This document shows positions 25,438-34,795 of a stretch of DNA of 64,000 nucleotides, one piece after another (the first letter of the stretch is position 1; every line of letters starts with the position of its first letter). Origin of the DNA: Moraxella sp035181385 (lineage in GTDB: Bacteria > Pseudomonadota > Gammaproteobacteria > Pseudomonadales > Moraxellaceae); the NCBI RefSeq assembly GCF_035181385.1, contig NZ_JAXCJK010000001.1, forward strand, positions 310,001 to 374,000, read 5' to 3'. Below the pieces are notes generated by a model. The model was not told the DNA's origin. It ran no database searches and saw only the letters and a program-made list of their open reading frames with translations. Position numbers and translations under genes: made by a program.

Positions 25438-26188
25438 CAATTCACCTGACACCAACTACATCATTTGCATGAAATGGGGCACAAAGTACGGTGCAGAATA
25501 TGTCAATCGTCTGTACAACATGGTTCAGCGTAATATGACCCTACCCTTTACTTTTGTATGCCTGACAGATGATGCTCTAGGTATTAGAAAAGAGGTTGTT
25601 TGTTACCCGATACCAGAATTAAACCTACCGAGCAATATTCCTGAGCGTGGGTGGAAAAAACTCACCACTTTCAAGCCCAAGCTTTATGACTTAAAAGGTA
25701 CGGCACTATTTTTAGATATTGACATCGTCATCGTTGATAATATTGATTGTTTTTTTACACATCAAGCACAACACGAAGACAGCGTGATGATCATTCGTGA
25801 TTGGAAGAAACCATGGCGAATGGTCGGTAACTCATCAGTATATCGCTTCAAAGTTGGTTACCACACTTATCCAAACCTGCTTCAATACTTTGAGAATAAT
25901 TTTGAAAAAGTACGCTCTGAGTTTCGGCATGAACAGGCGTTTTTGTCCAATTATCTTCGCGAACATCATCATTTAGAATATTGGGACGCATCGTGGTGTG
26001 TCAGCTACAAATATCATTGCTTACAAAAAATTCCTTTTTCATATTTTAAACCGCCCATTAAGCCAAAAGATGCCAAAATCATCGTATTTCATGGGGAAAT
26101 TAATCCGCCAGATGCCATCACAGGTGGTGGTGGCAAGTGGTATCGCCATGTTTTACCCAGCGATTGGATTAAAGACGCTTGGCAATAA
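25430..26188 (+). CDS. Glycosyltransferase-like protein
   Basis: A 252-residue cytoplasmic protein. The segment GTALFLDIDIVIVDNIDCFF (about residues 88-107) carries a DxD-type metal/nucleotide-sugar motif as in GT-A fold enzymes, followed by an acceptor-side region ending HGEINPPDAITGGGGKWYRHV. It overlaps the lipid A acyltransferase gene by 8 bp, so translational coupling and a role in surface glycolipid modification are likely. Sugar and acceptor unknown. Confidence 0.7.
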   Translation: MTDNSPDTNYIICMKWGTKYGAEYVNRLYNMVQRNMTLPFTFVCLTDDALGIRKEVVCYPIPELNLPSNIPERGWKKLTTFKPKLYDLKGTALFLDIDIVIVDNIDCFFTHQAQHEDSVMIIRDWKKPWRMVGNSSVYRFKVGYHTYPNLLQYFENNFEKVRSEFRHEQAFLSNYLREHHHLEYWDASWCVSYKYHCLQKIPFSYFKPPIKPKDAKIIVFHGEINPPDAITGGGGKWYRHVLPSDWIKDAWQ

Positions 26189-26211
26189 AACTCAAAATGT
26201 CATTTGACGAC

Positions 26212-26243
26212 AAAAAAAGCACTAGTAATTAGTGCTTTTTTTT
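26212..26243 (+). terminator. Rho-independent terminator after the glycosyltransferase
   Basis: Seven A, GCACTA, a 5-base loop, TAGTGC and eight T. Bidirectional in form, between convergent genes. Confidence 0.85.
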
Positions 26244-26261
26244 ATAAAAAAACGGTTCAAA

Positions 26262-26432
26262 TCAACGCTTAAACATATCACCTTGACGGTTTTTCTTCAC
26301 ATACTCAATCATGCAATCACGCAATAGTTGGCTTGCTGTACGGTTGTTATCTCTTGCCGCTTGTTTAAATTGCTCAACCAAATTTTTATCAACACGCATA
26401 TTAAATGTGGTTTGCTCGCCGTGCATTGCCAT
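26262..26432 (-). CDS. Ribbon-helix-helix protein (antitoxin-like)
   Basis: A 56-residue protein from the ATG at 26432 (RBS AAAGGG). A longer frame to 26495 exists but starts with unlike hydrophobic sequence. TTFNMRVDKNLVEQFKQAARDNNRTASQLLRDCMIEYV has the beta-strand and two helices of RHH/MetJ-Arc DNA-binding proteins such as RelB or ParD antitoxins. No toxin gene flanks it: the next gene on that side, in the other direction, is yacG. It may be an orphan antitoxin or a small regulator. Confidence 0.75.
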   Translation of the reverse strand: MAMHGEQTTFNMRVDKNLVEQFKQAARDNNRTASQLLRDCMIEYVKKNRQGDMFKR

Positions 26433-26697
26433 AGTTTGCCCTTTTTGTCTGTAAAATGTGATGAAAAATAGGTTGTAGATTATAACAATATTCATAAAAT
26501 TTTCAAGTATTTATGTGTGTTTTTCGTAGATTTTTAAAGACATCTACGATATGGCTTCAATACATTTAAAAAGCACATCAAAACACACGGCAAAAATTTA
26601 CCTACTGTTTCTTGCACAAAAAACAAAACATAATACGATAAAATTTGATGCTTTATGGTAGAATAAATCTAATTTTTTAAATACAATTTTAAATACA

Positions 26698-26904
26698 ATG
26701 CACAAGATTGGCTCTCATACCTACCCCTGTCCCACTTGCAAAACCCTAACCATATGGCAAGACAATCCAACCAAACCCTTTTGCTCTAAGCGTTGTCAGT
26801 TGATTGACCTTGGTGAATGGGCATCTGAAAACTACAAAATAGCAAGTTTAGACACGCCATTTAGTGATGAAATCAACACGCTTAATGACAACCAACTTGA
26901 TTAA
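26698..26904 (+). CDS. yacG: DNA gyrase inhibitor YacG
   Basis: A 68-residue zinc-ribbon protein: CPTC at about residues 11-14 and CSKRC at about 29-33, followed by the conserved QLIDLGEWASENYKI. YacG binds GyrB and inhibits gyrase. It is normally found near coaE and pilD; here it stands alone before a phospholipase-like gene. Confidence 0.9.
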   Translation: MHKIGSHTYPCPTCKTLTIWQDNPTKPFCSKRCQLIDLGEWASENYKIASLDTPFSDEINTLNDNQLD

Positions 26905-26956
26905 AATCATATTGGCAAAAATTTGTTAAAATTGTTAAAAATTGTATTTTATACCA

Positions 26957-28570
26957 ATGATATTCACCAAACCCATGTCTTATTGTAGACCAACTTTTGC
27001 CTTATTGACTTTGACTGCCTTGGTGTCATGCCAAAGTTTGCCAACGACTGCACATCTACCAAAGAGTCAAACACTTACTCAAAAAGCTCAACTTAAACAA
27101 CAAAAATCCAAAAATCCTTCAATCTTGTCAGGCTATCTGCTTGATATGCAACAGCAGGACAAGGTCAATTTATCAGGCTATTATCCAATCGCTACAGGGA
27201 TAAATGCCTTTGCTGCTCGCAAGGTTTTGGTTGATACAGCAACAAAAACCATCGATATTCAATACTATATTTGGCATAATGACGAAGCAGGCCAGATGAT
27301 GATTTATGACTTGTGGCAAGCAGCAGAGCGTGGTGTGCTGGTACGCCTTTTGCTTGATGACTTTAATAGCTCTCCCAAGCTAGACGAGCTTTTGCTTGCC
27401 TTTGCCAAACACCCAAATGTCGCTGTACGCCTATCCAACCCTTTTACTTATCGTCGTTTTCGGGCAATAAGTTTTTTCACCGAACCCATCAGAATCAACC
27501 GAAGAATGCACAATAAAAGCATGACTTTTGATGGGCAATTAAGCATTATTGGTGGTCGCAATATCGGCAATGAATATCTTAACAACACCAAGCACAATAA
27601 TTTTTCTGACATGGATGTACTACTCATTGGCGATGTGGTTAGTGATGTGGGGGCAAGCTTTGAAGATTACTGGTCATCTGGCACCAGCTATGACATTGAA
27701 ACCATCGCCAAACCCACCTCAAAAACATTGCCAGAATTAATCAATCAGACACTCTTAAATAGCAATGATGCCATCAATAACCAAAAAAAATCTCTAAATA
27801 CTTACTGGCATGCACTTAAACATTCAAAAATTGGCAAAGATTTGCTGAACAAGCAAGTGCCATTTCGCTGGGCAACCATTGAATTTTTAGCAGATGATGT
27901 TGATAAATTAACAAATAACGCTAATTTGGACACGCACCTTGTCAGCCTTTTACAATCAAGACTAGGACGCCCTATAAAAAATCTTAGCATCATTTCATCA
28001 TATTTTGTACCAACCAAAAAAGGCGTGCGTTTGTTAAGGCGACTTGCCAAAAGTGGCGTAAAGGTGAGAATTTTGACCAACTCTTATGACGCTACTGATG
28101 TCGGTGCTGTCCATATAGGTTATGGGCATTGGCGTCATGATTTGCTAGATGCTGGGGTTCATCTGTATGAACTTAAATCCACCGCCACAAACACAAATGC
28201 CGATATCAATAAACTGTGGAGAAACAAACAAACAACCACAACAAGCCTGCACGCTAAAGCTTTTTCGGTGGATAATGAAAAAGTATTTATTGGTTCTTAC
28301 AATATTGACCCTCGCTCCGCCAATTTTAACACCGAACTTGGCGTAATCATTCATGATGAACGGCTTGCTGGACAACTGCATAACGCTCTAGATAGCCAAA
28401 AAATCTTAAACCAAGCTTATAAAGTTATACTAACCAAACAAAATACCCTTGAATGGCACACACTTGAACACGGTAAATACACCATTCATCAAAATGAACC
28501 TGACATGAAGCTTGGGCATCGTGCTGGCGTGGCAATACTAAGTTTGATGCCAATTGATTGGCTGTTTTGA
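26957..28570 (+). CDS. Phospholipase D-family lipoprotein (cardiolipin synthase-like)
   Basis: About 537 residues from the ATG at 26957; the frame also opens from a TTG at 26942. An N-terminal signal with lipobox LVSCQS indicates a lipoprotein. Two HKD motifs are visible: HNKSMTFDGQLSIIGGRNIGNEY and HAKAFSVDNEKVFIGSYNIDPRS. This is the two-domain PLD layout of ClsC-type cardiolipin synthases and related phosphatidyltransferases. The membrane anchoring suggests action on periplasmic or envelope lipids. Substrate not determined. Confidence 0.85.
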   Translation: MIFTKPMSYCRPTFALLTLTALVSCQSLPTTAHLPKSQTLTQKAQLKQQKSKNPSILSGYLLDMQQQDKVNLSGYYPIATGINAFAARKVLVDTATKTIDIQYYIWHNDEAGQMMIYDLWQAAERGVLVRLLLDDFNSSPKLDELLLAFAKHPNVAVRLSNPFTYRRFRAISFFTEPIRINRRMHNKSMTFDGQLSIIGGRNIGNEYLNNTKHNNFSDMDVLLIGDVVSDVGASFEDYWSSGTSYDIETIAKPTSKTLPELINQTLLNSNDAINNQKKSLNTYWHALKHSKIGKDLLNKQVPFRWATIEFLADDVDKLTNNANLDTHLVSLLQSRLGRPIKNLSIISSYFVPTKKGVRLLRRLAKSGVKVRILTNSYDATDVGAVHIGYGHWRHDLLDAGVHLYELKSTATNTNADINKLWRNKQTTTTSLHAKAFSVDNEKVFIGSYNIDPRSANFNTELGVIIHDERLAGQLHNALDSQKILNQAYKVILTKQNTLEWHTLEHGKYTIHQNEPDMKLGHRAGVAILSLMPIDWLF

Positions 28571-28739
28571 TCAAAAAAATAAACAACTATTTTTTGATAA
28601 CTAAAAAGCACTTTAACTAATATTACCAAATTTCTGATATAATCATTTTTTGTAACCAAATCATCATAAGCCTTACCAAGCCATCATTTTTTAGTTTAGC
28701 CAAGCACATATCATCAGCAAGGCGACGACGGATAACTTC

Positions 28740-30122
28740 ATGCAGCTAAACACGACAGAGCTATTAAACTCCAAACATTATTCTATCATGGCCATCACTG
28801 TGTTGTGCTCAACGGTGGCGTTTTTTGATTTTATTTCATTTGTTTATTTGGCAGACCTATTTTCGTTGATTTTTTTTGGTAATCAAGATGATGTGTGGAT
28901 AGGATATCTACAAACCTTTTTTCTATTAATCACAGGCTATCTAGCAAGACCTGTCGGTGGATTGCTTTTTGGCAAATATGGCGATACTCATGGCAGAAAA
29001 CCCGCTTTCATGCTTAGCATACTGGGCGTGATGATAACAACACTGTTGGTTGCACTTTTGCCCACTTATCAACAAATTGGTATCATTGCACCGCTACTGC
29101 TTATGGTTGCTAGGTTTGGACAAGGTGTTGCCATTGGTGGTGCATTGCCAGCTGCATGGACTTTCATTGTTGAGCATCTACCCATCAAAAACATCGGCTT
29201 GGGTTGTGGTCTTGTTTGTGCCAGTAGCATGTTATCGTATTTGGTGGTGATTGGTCTTGTTGGATTTTTACAAGACACACTCACTTCGACTCAGATGCTC
29301 AGCTACGGCTGGCGAATACCATTTCTTATTGGTGGCACTTTGGGCCTAGTGGCAGCTTTTTTACTCAAAAATCTGCCAGAAACCACTGTTTTTGACAATA
29401 TCACCAAACCTATAGCCTCTCTTAAATCTTATATTGACAGCATTCATTTACAAGAACAACCCAACTCCGCTACTTTAATGCCTTCTGAACAATTTTCCTT
29501 GCATCATGCAGGTTTGCTGGTTATTTTAAAATCCATCGTTGTGCGTCATAAGCTCAGTGTCATCATCTCGGTGCTGATATCATTCATCATTGGTAGTTCG
29601 GCAATATATTTACCCGCATTGATCATGCCACTATTAGCAAGCCATTATCAAATTTCTAATGAGTATTTATACTTTGGCAGCGTGATTGGTCTGATTTTTC
29701 TCATGCTTGGCTCTATCATGTTTGGCTATTTAACCGACAGATTTGGGGCAGGTCGTGTGCTGGCATTTGGCGGATTACTCTTAATTACCCAAGTGATGAT
29801 TTTCTTTCATCACCTACAAAATGGCGGTTCATTGATTCTACTTTGCTTTGCCTTACTTGGGCTATCCAATGGCTTAATTGGTGCATTACCATCTATCATG
29901 ACACGGATATTTCCCGCCAAAGTACGCATGACAGGTTTGGGCATCTGTTATAATACCACCATTGCTGTCATTGGTGGCATTTTGCCATTTGTATTGGGTT
30001 ATGCCAGCTTTTATTTCTCATTCGCTCCTGCACTATATTTGGCGGTTGTGGGTATGTTGGCAATCTTTTTAAGTTTCTTTATGTATTATACGCCACGATC
30101 TGAACGAGATTTGAATAGATAA
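28740..30122 (+). CDS. MFS transporter, metabolite:H+ symporter (ProP-like)
   Basis: A 460-residue protein with about 12 membrane segments. GGLLFGKYGDTHGRKPAF (about residues 75-92) is the signature loop 2-3 of the major facilitator superfamily, and FGYLTDRFGAGRVLAF is its repeat in the second half. FGQGVAIGGALPAAWTFIVEHLP fits the MHS subfamily (proline, betaine, dicarboxylate or shikimate symporters). The central loop is unusually long (about residues 225-265). Substrate unknown. Confidence 0.85.
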   Translation: MQLNTTELLNSKHYSIMAITVLCSTVAFFDFISFVYLADLFSLIFFGNQDDVWIGYLQTFFLLITGYLARPVGGLLFGKYGDTHGRKPAFMLSILGVMITTLLVALLPTYQQIGIIAPLLLMVARFGQGVAIGGALPAAWTFIVEHLPIKNIGLGCGLVCASSMLSYLVVIGLVGFLQDTLTSTQMLSYGWRIPFLIGGTLGLVAAFLLKNLPETTVFDNITKPIASLKSYIDSIHLQEQPNSATLMPSEQFSLHHAGLLVILKSIVVRHKLSVIISVLISFIIGSSAIYLPALIMPLLASHYQISNEYLYFGSVIGLIFLMLGSIMFGYLTDRFGAGRVLAFGGLLLITQVMIFFHHLQNGGSLILLCFALLGLSNGLIGALPSIMTRIFPAKVRMTGLGICYNTTIAVIGGILPFVLGYASFYFSFAPALYLAVVGMLAIFLSFFMYYTPRSERDLNR

Positions 30123-30155
30123 GCATTGCTTTTGGTGGATATTCCACAATGTCAT

Positions 30156-30188
30156 AAAAATACCCCATCATGAATGTGGGGTATTTTT
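30156..30188. terminator. Bidirectional terminator between MFS gene and rpiA
   Basis: AAAAATACCCCA and TGGGGTATTTTT arms (30156-30167, 30177-30188), 12 bp each, between convergent genes. Confidence 0.85.
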
Positions 30189-30201
30189 GGGTCATCGGCA
30201 A

Positions 30202-30867
30202 TCAAAATCTGACAGTCTCAACACCATCATCGCTTGCTTTTAGCATGAGCGTTGCCGACTGCCGAGAAAAAACACCGTGACACACCACACCAACGATATT
30301 ATTCAATACCTCTTCAACTTGCTTTGGATTGACAATGTCTAAATCGTAAGTGTCTAAGATGATATTACCATAATCGGTAACAAAACCCTCACGATACACA
30401 GGTTCGCCGCCTAGTTTTACCAGCTCACGAGCCACATAAGAACGAGCCTGTGGCAATACCTCCACCGCCACAGGAAACCTACCCAACTGACTGACAATTT
30501 TTGAGTCATCAACCATACAAATAAAAGACTTGGACGCTGCTGCCACAATTTTTTCTCGTGTCAAAGCACCGCCACCACCTTTAATCATGTTACCAGCAGC
30601 ATCAATCTCATCCGCACCATCAATATACAGATCCAACTCACCCACGCTATTTAAATCAAAAATTTCAATACCTAAGGCACGCAGCTTATCTTCGGTAACC
30701 TTTGATGATGACACAGCACCTTTGAGATTTACTTTTGGCAATAGCTCAATCAAGCAGTTTACGGTACTGCCCGTTCCCACACCCAAAATCATACCATCTT
30801 CAATGTGGCTTAGGGCGGCATTCGCAGCAGCTTGTTTTTGGCTAAGTTTTGGGTCAATGGTTGTCAT
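30202..30867 (-). CDS. rpiA: Ribose-5-phosphate isomerase A
   Basis: A 221-residue enzyme interconverting ribose-5-P and ribulose-5-P in the pentose phosphate pathway. Motifs: LGVGTGSTVNCLIELLP (phosphate-binding loop, about residues 29-45), YIDGADEID (about 81-89), MIKGGGGALTREKIVA (about 93-108). Full length. Monocistronic, ending at a bidirectional terminator. Confidence 0.96.
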   Translation of the reverse strand: MTTIDPKLSQKQAAANAALSHIEDGMILGVGTGSTVNCLIELLPKVNLKGAVSSSKVTEDKLRALGIEIFDLNSVGELDLYIDGADEIDAAGNMIKGGGGALTREKIVAAASKSFICMVDDSKIVSQLGRFPVAVEVLPQARSYVARELVKLGGEPVYREGFVTDYGNIILDTYDLDIVNPKQVEEVLNNIVGVVCHGVFSRQSATLMLKASDDGVETVRF

Positions 30868-31007
30868 ATCACACCTAAATTAACAAATGATGGTTTAAAT
30901 AATGATTATTGTACTGCAATTGGTTAAAAATTAGTAGAAAAATTTTGCACCAAAAATAAAATATTTAATAAAATCAATAGCTTATATAAATATAAGACAA
31001 AAAAAAT

Positions 31008-31111
<104 letters not shown>

Positions 31112-31176
31112 AAGTTTGTATTATACTTGATAATTTTAAATATGCAAGGGTTTTATAAGATTTTTTGGTAATGTGT

Positions 31177-31680
31177 TCATGTCTGAATTGGCGTAAATTG
31201 GGCGATTTGCGTTGCCAAACCCTCTGCAATCACAGGTGTGTCAAACACACGACATTCTGCCAGTTCAAAAAACACAGGCGATGTACCGTCTAGCGTGGCT
31301 GCCAAATGAGCAATGATGGGCATATGGGATACAATAACTACGGTCAAATCATCTATCGCTGTGCCAAATTGATGACAAACAGCATGGTCAATACCATCAA
31401 GACCGACGGCAGGATTATCATCAGGTGTGATGTTTTTAACTGTCATAAAAGCGGGATTTTGCCCTGCACAAATAAGCTCATTTAAAATGATGCTGGCTGT
31501 CTGATTAGCACGATGATATGGGCTGGTGATGACAACATCAACAGGATTGTTTTTGGTGAAATTTACCAAAAAATCTGCCGTTTGGCTTGCCTGCATCTTA
31601 CCAACATGGGTTAAGCGACGCCCCGCATCATCATCACAATAAGGCTCAGCTTGCCCATGCCTTACTAAAATCAATTTCAT
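31177..31680 (-). CDS. sixA: Histidine phosphatase (SixA-like)
   Basis: About 167 residues. The RHG signature LILVRHGQAEPY at the N-terminus carries the catalytic His, with a second His in VIVSHMPIIAHLA (about residues 140). SixA dephosphorylates phosphohistidine on phosphotransfer proteins. The start is one of four close ATG codons (31680-31692); all overlap or abut the end of gpsA, so the genes are translationally coupled. Confidence 0.85.
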   Translation of the reverse strand: MKLILVRHGQAEPYCDDDAGRRLTHVGKMQASQTADFLVNFTKNNPVDVVITSPYHRANQTASIILNELICAGQNPAFMTVKNITPDDNPAVGLDGIDHAVCHQFGTAIDDLTVVIVSHMPIIAHLAATLDGTSPVFFELAECRVFDTPVIAEGLATQIAQFTPIQT

Positions 31681-31682
31681 CA

Positions 31683-32984
31683 TCATTCCCAATCAATAGG
31701 TTTAGATTTGGCATTCTTGCTCGCCTGCAATACCTCATCAAATTCTTGACTTAGGCGTGCATTACTCTCATCATGTGGCATGACAAATTCAACATCACTA
31801 CGAAAACCTGTCTCCATCAAATTTAATGCCACGCCCAGCGGTGATTTGTTTTCGTACAGCACAGCATGTAAGGCGTGCGTAATGGGCATATACACGCCAA
31901 GCTCTTTGGCACGCTCATGGACCTGCAAAATGGTATTGACGCCCTCTGCAGTTTGTCCTAGCTTTTTGATGGCATTTTCAAGAGTCATGCCCTTGCCCAG
32001 CATATTGCCGATGCGATAATTACGACTTAGCACCGAATTGCAAGTGGCATACAAATCCCCCACCCCAGATAAACCTAAAAAAGTTAAGGGATTTGCCCCT
32101 GTTGCTACACCAAATCGGCTCATTTCTGCCAAAGCACGAGTCAATAGCATGGCCTTGGTATTATCCCCAACATCATAAGCTGCCGCCATACCCATGGCAA
32201 TGGCATAAATATTTTTCAAGGTGCCACCAAGCTCAACGCCCTTAATATCGTCAGAAGAGAACACACGAAAAAATGCACCATGTAAAGCCTCTTGAACAGC
32301 GGTACGCAGCAGCTCTGATGATGATGCAATAACGGTGGCAGAGGGCATGTTATCCATGATTTCAACCGCCAAATTTGGACCACTCATCACACCAAAATTC
32401 ACCTGAGGCAAAACCTCCTTGATGATGTCGCTCATCATGGCAAAAGTCGCCTTTTCCATACCCTTGGTTAAAGACACCACCGCCTGATGGGTAATAAACG
32501 GTTTGATCTGTTTGAGCATCTCTCGAAATGCTGAGCTTGGCACGGCCACAAAAATGATGTCCTTGCCCTGTACGGCAGACTTTAAATCATGGCTAAATTT
32601 TAGATGCTCTGACAGCTTATGATTTGGTAGGTATTTTTTGTTGATGAGGTTTTTTTTCATTGACCTAACAGCTGACTTATCTCGCACCCAAAGTGTTGCA
32701 TCACAGCCATTTTTAGCTGCCATATTTGCCATCGCTGTGCCAAAGCTACCACCACCAACAAACACTAACTTCAATGGAATATTATCTGCTTCATCTTTGG
32801 TTTTTGTATCCGATGACTTAAGGGAATTTTTTTTCTTTTTTAAGCGAGCAAATTTGGCAATGCTTGCAATGATAGAGCCTTGCTCACCAGAGATTTTGAT
32901 GGTTTGCATCACATCAATACCACCACTTGCCACATCAACAATTTTTTTGACCTTTGAATGATTGATTGACTTAGGTAATTTCAT
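31683..32984 (-). CDS. gpsA: Glycerol-3-phosphate dehydrogenase [NAD(P)+]
   Basis: Makes sn-glycerol-3-phosphate from dihydroxyacetone phosphate for phospholipid synthesis. The NAD-binding motif VGGGSFGTAMA begins near residue 76; other family segments are VPSSAFREML, LTKGME, GPNLAVEI and ELGGTLKNIYAIAMG. The family is usually about 330-360 residues. This one has 433, because a 70-residue basic/charged N-terminal extension (LKKKKNSLKSSDTKTKDEADN) precedes the Rossmann fold. The extension reads on in frame from a plausible ATG, but a later start cannot be excluded. Coupled with sixA downstream. Confidence 0.93.
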   Translation of the reverse strand: MKLPKSINHSKVKKIVDVASGGIDVMQTIKISGEQGSIIASIAKFARLKKKKNSLKSSDTKTKDEADNIPLKLVFVGGGSFGTAMANMAAKNGCDATLWVRDKSAVRSMKKNLINKKYLPNHKLSEHLKFSHDLKSAVQGKDIIFVAVPSSAFREMLKQIKPFITHQAVVSLTKGMEKATFAMMSDIIKEVLPQVNFGVMSGPNLAVEIMDNMPSATVIASSSELLRTAVQEALHGAFFRVFSSDDIKGVELGGTLKNIYAIAMGMAAAYDVGDNTKAMLLTRALAEMSRFGVATGANPLTFLGLSGVGDLYATCNSVLSRNYRIGNMLGKGMTLENAIKKLGQTAEGVNTILQVHERAKELGVYMPITHALHAVLYENKSPLGVALNLMETGFRSDVEFVMPHDESNARLSQEFDEVLQASKNAKSKPIDWE

Positions 32985-33056
32985 AAATTAGCCTTTTGTA
33001 TTTTAATTTAGCACATTTAAAAAAAGAGCTTTAAGAATGATGAATGGTGGCAATAT

Positions 33057-33632
33057 TTAGCGATAATACTCAACAAACTCATTTAAATCCATCTCACAAC
33101 GAGCAGGCATATTCACACTACTTGAACCCACATAAACAAAACCACAAATCATGTCCTTATCTGCCACCTTAAAATATGTCTTCACTGGCGGCGCATTACT
33201 TAAAAGACCAGTACGCCAAACCGTGTGATAACCCAACGATTCAAAGGCGAGTAATAAGTTTTGTATTGCTGCACCAACACTGAGTATCTGCTCAAACGAT
33301 GGTACTTTTTCATGCTCTTTGATGTCAGTAGCAACAGCAATAATCATTGGTGCACGCTGCGGCATATTTAGTAGCTTTTGACAAGTCATGTCATCAAGTG
33401 GCTTGGTACAACTTGCTTGCTGCGCCTTTAATAAAACCTTGCCAAATTCAATCAGTGCATTGTTGGTTAATACAGTAAATCGCCATGGCTTTAATTGCTT
33501 ATGATCAGGTGCAGACATTGCAGCACGCAAGGCAATGCTTAATTCATCATCTGTTGGCATGGGCAAGACCAAATTACCAATACTGCGACGAGCCTGTATG
33601 GTGTCAATCATAGGATTTATTTGAACAGTCAT
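33057..33632 (-). CDS. Nitroreductase family protein (YdjA-like)
   Basis: A 191-residue FMN-dependent oxidoreductase of the small nitroreductase type. RRSIGNLVLPMPTDDELSIALRAAMSAPDHKQLKPWRF near the N-terminus is the FMN-binding region, and LLLAFESLGYHTVWRTG follows. Length fits YdjA. Physiological substrate unknown. It lies 16 bp downstream of zapE on the same strand, possibly co-transcribed. Confidence 0.85.
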   Translation of the reverse strand: MTVQINPMIDTIQARRSIGNLVLPMPTDDELSIALRAAMSAPDHKQLKPWRFTVLTNNALIEFGKVLLKAQQASCTKPLDDMTCQKLLNMPQRAPMIIAVATDIKEHEKVPSFEQILSVGAAIQNLLLAFESLGYHTVWRTGLLSNAPPVKTYFKVADKDMICGFVYVGSSSVNMPARCEMDLNEFVEYYR

Positions 33633-33648
33633 GACTCACTCCTTGTAT

Positions 33649-34749
33649 TCATTCTACACGATGTTGCTCTGCCAAATAATCTTCTGATTGCATTTCTAAC
33701 AGTCTTGAACGAGTTCTTTCAATCTCAAAAGCAAGCTTTTCGCCTTGATATAAATCCAAAATTGATTGTTCTGCACGCACCAGCAACTTGACACGGCGAT
33801 CATAAAACTCATCCACCAAATAGATAAATCTACGCACAGGATCCATCAGCGTATCAGTCAAGGCAGGGACATTATCCACCATCACTGTATCAAAATCATT
33901 GGCAATTTCAATAAAATCTGCTGCCGAACGCGGCTGCATACACAACATACGAAAATCAGCAAGCAACATGGTCTCGGTACGCTTAATGATTTCAATCTCT
34001 CGTCCACCAATGCTGATAGGTTTGGTGCTCACCGTCTGCCCTGCCGACAGTGTATCAAACCGCTCAGACAGCCAATTTGCTGTCTCATCAAGCAGTGGGG
34101 AGCTGTACAATTTAGCCTGCTTTAACAACCTGAGACGATAATCCACACCAATATCAATATTCATGACAGTGGTATTTTTTTCAACTTGAGCAATGGCAGG
34201 CAAAAAACGATTGCGATGAATGCCATTTTTATAAAGTCCTGATGGCTCAATATTTGAAGTTGCCACAAGAGTGATGCCTCGCTCAAACAGCATGGTAAAT
34301 AAGTCGCCCAAAATCATTGCATCAGATACATTTGACACAAAAAACTCATCAAAACAAATGACCAAAGCTTCATCATGAATGATGTCAGCGACCTTTTGCA
34401 ATGGGTCTGATTGCCCCTGCAACTTAACCAATTCAAACTGCACACGCTGCATAAAATGATGAAAATGCATACGCATTTTGCGTTTGATTGGCAGGCTTTC
34501 ATAAAACATATCCATCATCCAAGTCTTACCACGCCCAACACCGCCCCACATATACAGCCCTTTGGGTGGCTTAGGCTTTGACTTAAACAAACTGGCAAAA
34601 AATCCTTGCTTGGCACCATCATTCATCGCAATGATTTTATGATGTAGCTCATCTAAATAAGTCATCGCTTGTAGCTGTACAGGGTCTTTACTAAAATTAC
34701 CTGACGCTAAAGCGGCTTGATAACGCTCAATGGGCGTTTGAATGACCAT
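33649..34749 (-). CDS. zapE: Cell division ATPase ZapE (AFG1-like)
   Basis: A 366-residue AFG1-family ATPase. Walker A GGVGRGKTWMMDMF is near residues 69-82, Walker B VICFDEFFVSN near 125-135 and TSNIEPSGLYKNGIHRNRFLP near 160-180. ZapE associates with the divisome and modulates FtsZ-ring stability. Full length for the family. Confidence 0.93.
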   Translation of the reverse strand: MVIQTPIERYQAALASGNFSKDPVQLQAMTYLDELHHKIIAMNDGAKQGFFASLFKSKPKPPKGLYMWGGVGRGKTWMMDMFYESLPIKRKMRMHFHHFMQRVQFELVKLQGQSDPLQKVADIIHDEALVICFDEFFVSNVSDAMILGDLFTMLFERGITLVATSNIEPSGLYKNGIHRNRFLPAIAQVEKNTTVMNIDIGVDYRLRLLKQAKLYSSPLLDETANWLSERFDTLSAGQTVSTKPISIGGREIEIIKRTETMLLADFRMLCMQPRSAADFIEIANDFDTVMVDNVPALTDTLMDPVRRFIYLVDEFYDRRVKLLVRAEQSILDLYQGEKLAFEIERTRSRLLEMQSEDYLAEQHRVE

Positions 34750-34795
34750 GATTGTCCTTAAAATTTGTTAATTTTGTTAAATGATTACATGTATA

